Shown piece by piece: positions 53,035 to 62,213 of a DNA stretch of 64,000 nucleotides (within the stretch, counting starts at the first letter, position 1; each line of letters starts with the position of its first letter). Below the pieces are notes generated by a model. That model searched no databases, was not told the origin of the DNA, and was given only the letters and a program-made list of their open reading frames with translations. This DNA is from an uncultured Bryobacterales bacterium. GTDB taxonomy: Bacteria; Acidobacteriota; Terriglobia; Bryobacterales; UBA6623. The stretch covers positions 62,001 through 126,000 of the forward strand of contig CATOTH010000009.1 of NCBI GenBank assembly GCA_951813065.1, written 5' to 3'. The translations under genes and the position numbers were made by a program.

Positions 53035-54192
53035 CTACACGAACACCATGTCGGAGTAATTGCCCGGCAGTGCCGGGATGCCTTGTGGAATCGCGTAGCG
53101 GGCAACGGCCTCTTCGTTCAGCTCGATTCCCAGACCGGGTCCTTGGGGCACTGCGATGGTTCCGTCCGTGACCTCCGGCGGCTTGGCTAACAGGTCGTCC
53201 ATCAACGCGTTGCCGGTCCGGTCCATCTCAACGGTCAACGCTCCGGGTGTGGCGGCGACCAGGTGCATGTTTGCAGTCAGCGCGACAGCGTCGCTCCATG
53301 TGTGCGGCGCAATGAGCAGACCTCTCGCCGCCGCGCGGCGGGCGATGCGGATCGCCTCAGTCAGCCCTCCGCAGCGGCAGCAATCCGGCTGCACGATCTG
53401 GACGAGGTCGGGATCGATCAGCTCCCGAAAGCCCTGCAGACCGAATTCGTTCTCTCCGGCGGCCAACCGAATCTCGTCCAGGTCTTGCTGGAGGGCAAGA
53501 AACGAGTCCGGATCCTCAGGTGCAAACGGCTCTTCAAACCAGAACACCCCTGCATCGCGCAACGCTGGCAGCATGTCTCGCGCTTCGTCCAGTGAGAACC
53601 GAGCGTTGCCGTCGACCAGCAGGCGGATCTCGGGGCCGACAGCTTCGCGCACCGCCGCTACGGCGGCGCGATCATAGTCCGCGTTTCGCCCGATCCGCAT
53701 CTTCACAGCCCTAAATCCGTCCGCGACATGGCGCTTTGCCTCGTCGGTGAGTTCGGACAAATGGTCCTTCCACAGTAGTCCGCTGGCGTACGCGGGCACG
53801 CAGGGGGCGGCCGCTCCGCCCAGCAGTTCCCAGACTGGCCGGCCTGCCGCCTTGCCCCTTAGGTCCCACAGGGCGATGTCAACTCCGCCTAGGGCTGACA
53901 TCGCGGCACCCTTTCGGCCATACCAGCGCGTCAGCGAATAGCAGCGATTCCAGAGCTCCTCGACATTGCTCGGATCCTCCCCGACGAGTGCCGGGCGCAG
54001 TTGCCCGCGCACGATCGTCCTAACTAGGTCGGGATGCGAATACACCGAGCCGAGCCCCACCAAGCTTGAGTCCGTGCGGACCCTGATCAGTGTCGATAAC
54101 CGGCCCGTACAGAGTCCTCCGGCATATTGGAAGCACCGATCTGGGGAGTATGCAAAACGGAGATTGATGACCTCGATGTCTTGGATTCTCAT
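53035..54192 (-). CDS. Mandelate racemase/muconate lactonizing enzyme family (enolase superfamily)
   Basis: 385 residues. An N-terminal capping domain is followed by the beta/alpha barrel. The magnesium ligands are Asp194 (LLVDGNARF), Glu220 or 221 (WFEEPF) and Glu247 (AGENEF). The second-strand lysine is Lys164, with Arg166 in place of the second lysine (VKMRIG), and the Asp270-His297 dyad (VQPD, IAPHTW) is intact. This places it in the mandelate racemase subgroup, whose members are mostly acid-sugar dehydratases. The Lys-x-Arg pair means the exact reaction cannot be read off. The gene lies 65 bases after the symporter on the same strand, suggesting uptake and breakdown of a sugar acid. Confidence 0.9.
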   Translation of the reverse strand: MRIQDIEVINLRFAYSPDRCFQYAGGLCTGRLSTLIRVRTDSSLVGLGSVYSHPDLVRTIVRGQLRPALVGEDPSNVEELWNRCYSLTRWYGRKGAAMSALGGVDIALWDLRGKAAGRPVWELLGGAAAPCVPAYASGLLWKDHLSELTDEAKRHVADGFRAVKMRIGRNADYDRAAVAAVREAVGPEIRLLVDGNARFSLDEARDMLPALRDAGVFWFEEPFAPEDPDSFLALQQDLDEIRLAAGENEFGLQGFRELIDPDLVQIVQPDCCRCGGLTEAIRIARRAAARGLLIAPHTWSDAVALTANMHLVAATPGALTVEMDRTGNALMDDLLAKPPEVTDGTIAVPQGPGLGIELNEEAVARYAIPQGIPALPGNYSDMVFV

Positions 54193-54257
54193 GGCTCATG
54201 CCGTCCGACCCGTCCGAATGGAAGAGGCTCGCCTCGGGTCAGCTTGATTCTCGCAAC

Positions 54258-56009
54258 CTACCAGAAAACCACGAAGCCAAGCACAGTCCCCAGTACGACG
54301 ACTGCGGCCCCGAGCAGTGCCGGGAAGGCTGTTCCTCTCCTCTCCGTTTCCACATGCAGGGCCAATGCGGCCAACTGGCTCGATCGCAGCCATCCCAGCG
54401 GTTCCAAGTCCCGCGGCCGGCTTGACGCCTCTGTTCCGCGGATCGCCGTCACTGCGACCATCACCCCTGCCGTGAGCGCCAGGCTGAACACGGGACTCGC
54501 GAACTCGTTAACGAGCGCGGCGGGAAGCAAGGCGATTCCGAAGCGGAGCGCGACGGCCGGCGCTAGCAATTTGAGTGTTCCGTATACGATGCCGACCGTC
54601 AGGCCGATTGCCGCACTTGAGCGATGGGCTCGCGTGAACTCTCCCATGAGATGGACGGCGAGCAGCGGCACGACAAATGCGCCGACCCAGTCAAGCAGCA
54701 CGAGCAGCATCCCCTTTTCCTGCAGGAGCAGCGGCACGAATCCGAACGAACCGAGAATCACAAGCGGTGTCATCATCCGGCTGGCCCTGACGTAATAGGC
54801 ATCATCGCGGTCCGTCACCAGCAACCGGGCGTAGATGTCTCGAACCAGGAGCGAGGGGACTGTTGACCCAATCGAATCGAGAGTAGAGAAAGCCGATGCC
54901 ACGATGCCGGCGACTACCAATCCTCGGACTCCGGTGGAAGTCAATTCCCGCACCAGCAGAGGGAATGTCGAGTCGCGGACCTGCAAGGCGGTATCCAACG
55001 GCATCAGGATTGGATCCGGATACAGAGCTCGACCCATGATGCCGACCGTTAGATTCGTGAACGTAAGCACAATCAAGACCACTCCAGCCAGCACGACGGA
55101 CACCTTCATGTCCCATTCCGTGCGCGCGCCGAGGATCCGCATCGATTGGGTGTGGTTGACGGTCGCGTAGCTCAGTCCCATGATGATCCAGGCCAGTGCC
55201 ACGAGCCATGCCGGATTCGTTGAGACGATCTCGTCCGCCGCCGGGTCATGCGTGCCCCCAAGCAGCAGGCGTCGCTCGACCTGCTGCAGGGAGTCTCCGT
55301 CGGTTGACTGGCGGGCGACATTGTCGCTGCCGACATGGAGCAATTGTTTGGAGAGCCCTTCCTGGTGGGCATCGAGTCTTCCTGCGGCACCATCCCAGCC
55401 TCCGGCGGCAGCCCATGCAGCTACGAACAGGGCAACGGAGCCGGCGACCATCAGCCCGCTCTGCAGTGCATCGGTCAACGCCACGGACTTCAGACCGCCC
55501 ATGGACGTGTAGACGGCGGCGCAGGCGGCGATCGCACCCACGCACCACCATGCGGACGAACCCAGGTTCCCTACGATGGCAAGCACGAGATACAGAGTCG
55601 TGGCGACGGTTCCGAGAACCAGGGTGCGGTAGAGGGCTTGCACCAGAGCGCTCGCAATGCGGGTCGCCAGCCCGAATCGGGCTTCGAGATACTCCGCGTT
55701 CGTATACATGCCCCGCCGGTACATCGGCACGGCGAAGCGGTGCGCTAGCAGATACCAGCCGGCCGTTACGCCAACCCAGTTGGTCAGCATGTAGCTCATT
55801 CCGACGGCGTACGTGCCACCTGCGTCAGCGACCAAGTCCCCGGAATCGATGACTGTGGCATACAGCGAGAGACCGATCATCCACCACGGCAGGGTCCGCC
55901 CGGCGAGGAACCAGTCCGCGCTCGTCCTGGTGTCTCGGCTCCTGAGAACGCCTGCAAGGATGATCGCCCCGTTGGCGAGGAGCACGATCATCCAGTCAAG
56001 AGCACTCAT
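54258..56009 (-). CDS. Sodium:solute symporter (SSS family)
   Basis: About 583 residues from the ATG at 56009 (MSALDWMIVLLANG). ATGs at 56036 and 56057 are also in frame but would overlap the divergent gene. It has about 13-14 membrane helices. SSS motifs include SADWFLAGRTLPWWMIGLSLYATVI near the N-terminus, YLEARFG, YTSMGGLKSVALTD and the sodium-site helix GLVVAGIVASAFSTLDSIGS. An extra hydrophilic loop of about 75 residues lies between helices 6 and 7. The substrate is unknown; the neighbouring enolase-superfamily gene suggests a sugar acid or related carboxylate. Its start lies only about ten bases from the start of the divergent PSCyt/PSD1 gene, so the two promoters must overlap coding sequence. 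Confidence 0.92.
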   Translation of the reverse strand: MSALDWMIVLLANGAIILAGVLRSRDTRTSADWFLAGRTLPWWMIGLSLYATVIDSGDLVADAGGTYAVGMSYMLTNWVGVTAGWYLLAHRFAVPMYRRGMYTNAEYLEARFGLATRIASALVQALYRTLVLGTVATTLYLVLAIVGNLGSSAWWCVGAIAACAAVYTSMGGLKSVALTDALQSGLMVAGSVALFVAAWAAAGGWDGAAGRLDAHQEGLSKQLLHVGSDNVARQSTDGDSLQQVERRLLLGGTHDPAADEIVSTNPAWLVALAWIIMGLSYATVNHTQSMRILGARTEWDMKVSVVLAGVVLIVLTFTNLTVGIMGRALYPDPILMPLDTALQVRDSTFPLLVRELTSTGVRGLVVAGIVASAFSTLDSIGSTVPSLLVRDIYARLLVTDRDDAYYVRASRMMTPLVILGSFGFVPLLLQEKGMLLVLLDWVGAFVVPLLAVHLMGEFTRAHRSSAAIGLTVGIVYGTLKLLAPAVALRFGIALLPAALVNEFASPVFSLALTAGVMVAVTAIRGTEASSRPRDLEPLGWLRSSQLAALALHVETERRGTAFPALLGAAVVVLGTVLGFVVFW

Positions 56010-56019
56010 GCTAAGCTGA

Positions 56020-58368
56020 TTGCCGCCCGTGGCCATCGGGGCAGCAGCCAGACGCATCGCAGTCCTTGCCTGCTGCGTCTCGGCTCCTTGCGCCGCTCAA
56101 GACGCGGACCTGTTCGAAAAGCGAATTCGCCCGATCCTAGCGAATCGCTGCTTTGCCTGTCATGGGCCGGCTGCGGACGAAGGCCAGGCAGGTTTGCGGC
56201 TGGATTCTCTCGCGGGCATGCTCGAGGGCGGCCGTTCGGGTCCGGCGATCGTGCCAGGAGCGGCGGATCGCAGCCTTCTGATTCACGCAGTGAACCATGA
56301 TACTTCGCTGCAGATGCCGCCGAAGGAAAAGCTGCCAATCGATGACGTGCTGGCGCTCACGCGCTGGGTGGCTGAAGGCGCCCGGTGGCCGAATGCAGAG
56401 CCGGTGCGACGGGGCCTATCGGCCACTGACACCGCCAAGGCCGAGTTCACCGACGAAGAGCGCTCCCACTGGGCGTTTCGGCCCGTGCGTCAGCCCGTGG
56501 TTCCCGAAGGGGCGGCGAACCCGATCGACGCGTTCATCCTCAGCAAGCTCGCCCAGCGCGGCATCGCACCCGCCGGTCAGGCGGGGAAGAGAACGCTGAT
56601 CCGCCGGGCGTGGATTGACCTCCTCGGCCTTCCTCCGTCGCCCGAGGCGGTTCAGGCTTTTCTCGATGACGGCGCGGAGATGGCTTTCGAGCGGGTCCTC
56701 GACCACCTCTTGGCATCGCCGCGCTATGGCGAGCGCTGGGGCCGGCACTGGCTCGACGTCGCTCGCTACGCCGATAGCAACGGCATGGACGACAACATCG
56801 TTCATGGCGACGCATGGAGGTACCGCGACTACGTGATTGAGGCGTTCAACCGGGATATGCCGTACGACCGGTTCGTGCGCGAGCAGATCGCAGGCGACCT
56901 GCTCGCGGAGCGCGGTGACACGAGTCGACGCGAAGGATTGATCGCCACGGGCTTCTTAATGCTGGGTCCGAAGATGGTCGGAGAGGACGATCCGGTCAAG
57001 CAGAGACTGGATTTCGCCGACGAGCAGCTGGCAACCGTTTCTCGCGCTTTCCTGGCTTTGAGCATTGACTGCGCTCGATGCCACGACCACAAGTTCGATC
57101 CCATTCGCAGCTCGGACTACTACGCCATGCTCGGGATGTTCACGAGCACCAAGACCGTGCTGACTTATCGCGTGACGTCGAAACTCAACGCAACCGCGCT
57201 CGACGGTCCGGAAGCGGATCGGAAGCTGTCAGAGATCGAGCGGCGATTCGACTTCCATGACGACTTCGTCACGAACTACAACCGGGCAAAGACGCCGGCT
57301 CAGGTTGTCGAGGAGCAGAAACGGGCGGTCCAAGACGCGTTGGAGGACTACTACGCCGTGCCCAAGGCCATGGCTGTTGCGGAAGGGGAAATCCAGGATC
57401 TGCCACTGATGATTCGCGGCAATCACTTGACTCCGGGAGCAGTCGTGCCGCGGCGCTTTCCGGCGGTTCTCGCCGGTGCCGGCCAGGCGCCGATCGGCCC
57501 CGATCGCAGCGGACGGATGGAACTGGCCGAGTGGCTCACCGACCCTGAGCATCCACTGGTTGCCAGAGTCATGGTCAACCGCATCTGGAAGGGGCATTTC
57601 GGCGAAGGCCTTGTCCGTACCCCCGACAACTTTGGCAAGCTCGGCGACCGGCCGGAGCACCCGGAATTGCTGGACTGGCTGGCTCGCCGCTTTGTCGAGT
57701 TGGGCTGGTCTGTGAAGTCCATGCACAGGCTGATCATGTTGTCCGACGCCTATCGGATGGCGTCGACGCCGAACCCGGCCGCGGCCGAGATCGATCCCGA
57801 GAACGGCCTCTTTTGGAGGGCGAACCGGCGCCGCATGGAGGCAGAGGCGTTGCGCGATTCGCTGCTCTCGGTTTCCGGCCGGCTCGACACCAAGATGGGC
57901 GGAAAGACACTGCGCCATAGAAATTTCGCCAACCTCAACGCCATGGCGCGCTCGCGCGATCCGGAGATTTACGCCTCACAGTTCCGTAGCGTGTATCTTC
58001 CAGTGCTGCGCAGCGCGTTGTACGAGGTCTTCTCTGTCTTCGACTTTGCGAGCCCATCGACATCCAATGGCAATCGCGAGGAGACCATGGTGGCCCCGCA
58101 GGCATTGTTCATGATGAACTCCACGCTCATGGATGAGTCTTCGACAGGGTTTACGGAGAGGATCCAGAACGAAGGCGGGCCGGACGATGCCCACCGAATC
58201 CAACGGGCGCACTTGATCGCTCTCGGACGCCCGGCAGAGCCTGGCGAGTTGGCTTCTTGGAGTCGGTTCCTTGATCGCTACGAGTTGGCCGCGGGGGATC
58301 GGTCCGCGGCTTGGAAGGCACTATGCCGCGTCTTGCTTTCGTCGAATGAGTTTCTGTACGTACAATGA
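56020..58368 (+). CDS. Exported PSCyt1-DUF1549-DUF1553 (PSD1) cytochrome protein, second copy
   Basis: 782 residues with a TTG start; the GTG at 56029 is an alternative. A signal peptide (RRIAVLACCVSAPCAAQ) leads to PSCyt1 with the haem motif CFACH (residues 44-48). DUF1549 follows, with LGLPPSPEAVQAF, SPRYGERWGRHWLDVARYADSNG and a second haem-like motif CARCHDHKFDP. Then comes DUF1553 with MVNRIWKGHFGEGLVRTPDNFG and FRSVYLPVLRSALYEVFSVFDFA. It lacks the middle beta-rich insert of the 1,038-residue relative at 9478. The DUF1501 gene begins 11 bases downstream. The pair probably forms an extracytoplasmic oxidation complex; the substrate is unknown. Confidence 0.92.
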   Translation: MPPVAIGAAARRIAVLACCVSAPCAAQDADLFEKRIRPILANRCFACHGPAADEGQAGLRLDSLAGMLEGGRSGPAIVPGAADRSLLIHAVNHDTSLQMPPKEKLPIDDVLALTRWVAEGARWPNAEPVRRGLSATDTAKAEFTDEERSHWAFRPVRQPVVPEGAANPIDAFILSKLAQRGIAPAGQAGKRTLIRRAWIDLLGLPPSPEAVQAFLDDGAEMAFERVLDHLLASPRYGERWGRHWLDVARYADSNGMDDNIVHGDAWRYRDYVIEAFNRDMPYDRFVREQIAGDLLAERGDTSRREGLIATGFLMLGPKMVGEDDPVKQRLDFADEQLATVSRAFLALSIDCARCHDHKFDPIRSSDYYAMLGMFTSTKTVLTYRVTSKLNATALDGPEADRKLSEIERRFDFHDDFVTNYNRAKTPAQVVEEQKRAVQDALEDYYAVPKAMAVAEGEIQDLPLMIRGNHLTPGAVVPRRFPAVLAGAGQAPIGPDRSGRMELAEWLTDPEHPLVARVMVNRIWKGHFGEGLVRTPDNFGKLGDRPEHPELLDWLARRFVELGWSVKSMHRLIMLSDAYRMASTPNPAAAEIDPENGLFWRANRRRMEAEALRDSLLSVSGRLDTKMGGKTLRHRNFANLNAMARSRDPEIYASQFRSVYLPVLRSALYEVFSVFDFASPSTSNGNREETMVAPQALFMMNSTLMDESSTGFTERIQNEGGPDDAHRIQRAHLIALGRPAEPGELASWSRFLDRYELAAGDRSAAWKALCRVLLSSNEFLYVQ

Positions 58369-58379
58369 GGCTGGGATAG

Positions 58380-59783
58380 ATGCAAGCGCCGACGCACCTG
58401 GGCAGGGTCTCGCGACGCGAAGCCTTGCGGCAAATGGGTGCCGGCTTTGGCAGTCTGGCCCTTACCGCGCTGCTTGCCGACGACGCCCTGGCAGCGGAAT
58501 CCCTCGTAGTTCGCGAGCCCCACTTCGCCCCAATGGCGAAGCGCGTGATCATGCTCTTCATGTTCGGCGGACCGTCGCATATCGATACGTTTGATCCGAA
58601 GCCAATTCTCCGTCGCGACAACGGCAAGCCGCTGCCGTTTTCCAGGCCGCGCGTGGTTTCTTTTCCGCGTCGGGCAGGGGACTTGATCGCCTCCCCGTTC
58701 GAATTCAAGAAGCACGGCGAAAGCGGCGCCGAGGTCAGCGAGCTGTTTCCGAATGTCGCCGGGATCGTCGACGACCTCGCGATCGTGAGGTCGATGCACT
58801 GCACAAATCCCCGTCACGGCGGAGCGGTCCTCGAGTGGCACACCGGCAGCGACACTTTCATCCGCCCCGCCATGGGATCGTGGCTAACCTACGGCCTGGG
58901 CTCGGAGAACCAATCGGTACCCGGGTACATCACCATTTGCCAAGCGTTGGCGGAGGGGGGTGCGAACAACTTCGGGTCGGCTTTCCTGCCGGCCGAGCAC
59001 CAAGGCACGCCCCTCGGTTACGGGCATGTCAAGGCCCGTGACGCCGCCTTCCCCTTCATCGGCGATGGCCGGCGAGCGGAATTACAGCGCCTTGAGCTCG
59101 ACATGATCGCGGAGGTCTCCAGACGCCACCAAGACCGGGTCGGATTGGATAGCGCACTTGATAGCCGCATCGCCACGTTTGAGCTGGCATATCGCATGCA
59201 GACCGAGGCGCCCAGACTGCAGGACATCAGCCAGGAGAGTGCGGCGACGAAAAGGCTCTATGGTTTGGACGACCCGGTGACTGACGATTTTGCCCGGCAG
59301 TGCCTGATGGCGCGGCGTTTGAGCGAGGGCGGCGTTCGCTTCGTCCAGTGCAACAGCAACGGCTGGGACCATCACTTTGATCTCAAGAACGGACTGACCA
59401 AGATGTGCGCCCAAGTGGACAAGCCGATCGCCGGGTTGATTCGGGATCTCAAGTCTCGCGGACTGCTGGATGACACGCTTGTCATTTGGGGCGGCGAGTT
59501 CGGTCGGACCCCGACCGCAGAGAACGCGGACGGGCGTGACCACAACCCCCACGGTTTTACGATGTGGCTCGCCGGCGGCGGAGTGAAGCGGGGGATCACG
59601 TACGGTAGAACCGACGAGTACGGCTACTACGGTATTGAGAACAAGGTCCATTTCCACGACCTGCATGCGACGATTCTGCATCTCATGGGCCTGGACCACG
59701 AGAAGCTGACGTATCGTCACGCGGGCCGGGATTACCGGCTTACGGATGTTCACGGGGAAGTGATTCACGGGATCGTTGCCTGA
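58380..59783 (+). CDS. DUF1501 family protein, Tat-exported, second copy
   Basis: 467 residues. A twin-arginine signal (VSRREALRQMGAGFGSLALTALL) begins at about residue 10. DUF1501 features follow: RVIMLFMFGGPSHIDTFDPKP, FELAYRMQTEAPRLQDISQES, the [12 protein letters not shown] motif and [31 protein letters not shown]. It is clearly similar to the DUF1501 protein at 8077 but not a recent duplicate. It sits 11 bases after the PSD1 gene, in the same order as the other pair. Confidence 0.93.
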   Translation: MQAPTHLGRVSRREALRQMGAGFGSLALTALLADDALAAESLVVREPHFAPMAKRVIMLFMFGGPSHIDTFDPKPILRRDNGKPLPFSRPRVVSFPRRAGDLIASPFEFKKHGESGAEVSELFPNVAGIVDDLAIVRSMHCTNPRHGGAVLEWHTGSDTFIRPAMGSWLTYGLGSENQSVPGYITICQALAEGGANNFGSAFLPAEHQGTPLGYGHVKARDAAFPFIGDGRRAELQRLELDMIAEVSRRHQDRVGLDSALDSRIATFELAYRMQTEAPRLQDISQESAATKRLYGLDDPVTDDFARQCLMARRLSEGGVRFVQCNSNGWDHHFDLKNGLTKMCAQVDKPIAGLIRDLKSRGLLDDTLVIWGGEFGRTPTAENADGRDHNPHGFTMWLAGGGVKRGITYGRTDEYGYYGIENKVHFHDLHATILHLMGLDHEKLTYRHAGRDYRLTDVHGEVIHGIVA

Positions 59784-60077
59784 CAGCGGAATGCTGCGGC
59801 CGCCCAGTCGCAATTGCAACTCTTGGTGGTGACCCGATCCTTGCCGCGACGCTCCTGGACTCGGGTTGTCGGCAGAGTCCGCCGTGCCAGAACGCAGGCC
59901 CTCCCGGGCCGGCGCCCGGCTCGGGCCTTCTGGTGGCATTCCCGGCGCTGCTGCGGCCCACCCAGGCCGGAGGATGGGAACTGCCGGGCGCAGGCGGGGT
60001 GAAGGCGGCCCCTAGCGGTTGGTCCTGACCTGCCAAGATGGAGTCCGCACACGGATTTCCGAGAGGATCCTAGGAGC
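59784..60077. other. Intergenic region, 0.29 kb
   Basis: Between two plus-strand genes. Several short GC-rich inverted segments are present but none forms a clear terminator. TAGGAG directly precedes the next start. Confidence 0.35.
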
Positions 60078-61205
60078 ATGCAGGAAACATTATCGAGACG
60101 TATGTTGGTCACGGGCGGCCTCGCAGCCGCTGCCATCCAGAGGGCGCGAGCTCAGACGGGGGCCCCGGACGACCCACCTCGGATCGGCCTGATCGGCATC
60201 GGAAACCGTAGCGGCGCCCACCTTCGTGCCTTTAGCGAACTTGAGAACGTCGAGGTTGTTGCACTCAGCGACATCCAGGCAGATCGCATGCGGGCGGCGC
60301 GCGAAGGCCCGGCGGCAAGCGCGGAGATGTACACGGACTACCGAGAACTGATCGCCGACAAACGGGTACAGGCCGTGGCGATTGCCGCGCCGAACTACTT
60401 GCATGCCCCGATGGCCATCGCCGCGTTGCGGGCAGGGAAGGACGTTCTGGTGGAGAAACCCATCGGGCTCACCTACGAAGAGGCGCTCCAAGTTGCGGCG
60501 GCCGCGCGAGAGAGCGGCGGCGTGCTGGCCGTCGGCATGCAGCGGCACTTCAAGGTGGACTATCGGCGAATCATCGAGACAGTGCGAGCCGGGGACATCG
60601 GCACGCCGTACCTGTTTGCCATCAATGAGTACCGCGGAGATTGGAATCCGCGGACTTGGGGCTGGCGAGACCCCCGGACCGGAACGATCACGCCTTGGCG
60701 CCACCTCCGAGCGCTGGCGGGCTCGAGCCTGCTTGAATTCTCGGTGCATTCCTATGCGTTCCTGTACGAGATGATCGGCAAGCCGCTCACATTCTGCGCA
60801 GCGACGGGCGGGGCAGTGCACTGGCCCGACCGCGAGACCGAGGACAACATCTCCGTTGTGGCGGAGTACGGAAACATCCGTCTGCAGCACACCTACAGCG
60901 GATCCGCGCCCGGGGCTCGCTGGCACGTCACGATCGTGGGCGGAAAGGGATCCCTGCAGTACGACCAGCACACCGCCACCTTGCGTGCAACCGGTGCGGA
61001 ACCCCGCGACCTGGACCTCGGATCGGAAGAGTCGGGCGACCTGAGCATGGAGGGCCAAATGTATCAAGACTTCTTCCGCGCTGTGCGCGAACGGTCGGTT
61101 CCTGCCCTGAACGCCGACTTCGCGATTGAGGCGACCAAGCTGGCCTACGCCGCGTGGATAAGCATCGATCAGCGCCGGATCGTGACTGATGCGGATTTCG
61201 GATAG
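60078..61205 (+). CDS. Tat-exported Gfo/Idh/MocA family oxidoreductase
   Basis: 375 residues. The N-terminus MQETLSRRMLVTGGLAAAAI is a twin-arginine signal, so the start at 60078 must be kept although GGAG lies unusually close to it. The Rossmann part has GLIGIGNRSGAHLRAF, the NYLHAPMAIAALRAGKDVLVEKPIG motif with Glu-Lys-Pro, and GVLAVGMQRHFKVDYRRII. The second half has TPWRHLRALAGSSLLEFSVHSYAF, where the histidine is a candidate catalytic residue. Exported members need a tightly bound NAD(P), as in glucose-fructose oxidoreductase. It follows the second PSD1/DUF1501 pair on the same strand and probably belongs to the same carbohydrate oxidation system. Confidence 0.92.
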   Translation: MQETLSRRMLVTGGLAAAAIQRARAQTGAPDDPPRIGLIGIGNRSGAHLRAFSELENVEVVALSDIQADRMRAAREGPAASAEMYTDYRELIADKRVQAVAIAAPNYLHAPMAIAALRAGKDVLVEKPIGLTYEEALQVAAAARESGGVLAVGMQRHFKVDYRRIIETVRAGDIGTPYLFAINEYRGDWNPRTWGWRDPRTGTITPWRHLRALAGSSLLEFSVHSYAFLYEMIGKPLTFCAATGGAVHWPDRETEDNISVVAEYGNIRLQHTYSGSAPGARWHVTIVGGKGSLQYDQHTATLRATGAEPRDLDLGSEESGDLSMEGQMYQDFFRAVRERSVPALNADFAIEATKLAYAAWISIDQRRIVTDADFG

Positions 61206-61355
61206 GCTGCTTTCGTGCCGGAGACGCTTCGAATTTGTTGCCGCCAAGCACAACAGGCGGTATTGTGGGTGTCGCGCCGACCTGACACGGGTCGCGGTCA
61301 GTGTTAGCTGCCAATCGACCCGGGCGCGGCTGGGCGAGCAGTGGAAGGAGTCCCG

Positions 61356-62084
61356 ATGTTCATAGTCACGCTCGGAACGAAGATTGCACCGAGGAAATTC
61401 CAGAGCCTTGGTGCGGCCGCACTTGCCGTCGCAATCGTGGCGACGGCCGGATATGCGCAGGCACAATTGCCTCCCCACTTCCAGCCCATCACGGATGATC
61501 CGAGCCTGCCTCGTGTGCTCATCATCGGGGACTCGATCTCGATTGGATACACGCTACCCCTACGCGCGGCGCTCGAGGGTGTCGCCAATGTCCACCGCCC
61601 GCCTACGAACTGCGCGCACACTTGGCGGGGCCTCGAGAAGATCGACGAGTGGCTGGGAGACGGCCAGTGGGACCTCATCCATTTCAACTGGGGCTTGCAC
61701 GACCTGAAGTACGTCGACGAAGGAGGCAAGCTGGCTCTGCCCCCTGAAGGCAAGCAGGTAAGCACGTTGGAGGAATACGAGAAGAATCTTGACAAGCTAG
61801 TACAGCGCCTTCGGAAGACAGGAGCGAAGCTGGTTTGGAGACCGACTACGCCGGTTCCGGAGGGCGCGGCCGGGCGAATTCCGGCGGACCTCCCCAAGTA
61901 CAATCAGGCGGCGCGCAAAGTTATCAGCCGCTACGGCATTGAGGTTGATGACATGAACGGTTTCATTGCGGCCGAGAAGATCCCTCACACGCGTCCCGGT
62001 AACGTCCATTTCTCCAAAGAAGCGTCAACTCAGTTGGCAGGAAACAGCGCCGTGGTCATTCGCCAGGCGCTGAGTGCAGACTGA
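61356..62084 (+). CDS. Exported SGNH/GDSL hydrolase
   Basis: 242 residues. The start at 61356 is supported by GGAAGGAG six bases upstream and by the signal peptide it creates (AALAVAIVATAGYAQAQ). The SGNH blocks are visible: GDSIS with nucleophile Ser60, an Asn in PPTNCAHT, NWGLHDLKY (block III region) and the final NVHFSKEAST with the catalytic histidine. A LEEYEKNLDKLVQRLRKTG helix is typical of acetylxylan- or rhamnogalacturonan-esterase-like members. It probably removes acyl groups from polysaccharides. It lies 150 bases after the exported oxidoreductase gene on the same strand. Confidence 0.92.
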   Translation: MFIVTLGTKIAPRKFQSLGAAALAVAIVATAGYAQAQLPPHFQPITDDPSLPRVLIIGDSISIGYTLPLRAALEGVANVHRPPTNCAHTWRGLEKIDEWLGDGQWDLIHFNWGLHDLKYVDEGGKLALPPEGKQVSTLEEYEKNLDKLVQRLRKTGAKLVWRPTTPVPEGAAGRIPADLPKYNQAARKVISRYGIEVDDMNGFIAAEKIPHTRPGNVHFSKEASTQLAGNSAVVIRQALSAD

Positions 62085-62213
62085 CCCGGGCAGAATGGCC
62101 CGGGACATTGATCCGTAGTCCTGAGCACCACACCCTCTCCGCTGCATTTCCAGGAGCGCTCCCGCGAGGTCGGCACCGCGCCTGCTGCCGAGCGAAGCGA
62201 CTTGAGAATCCGT

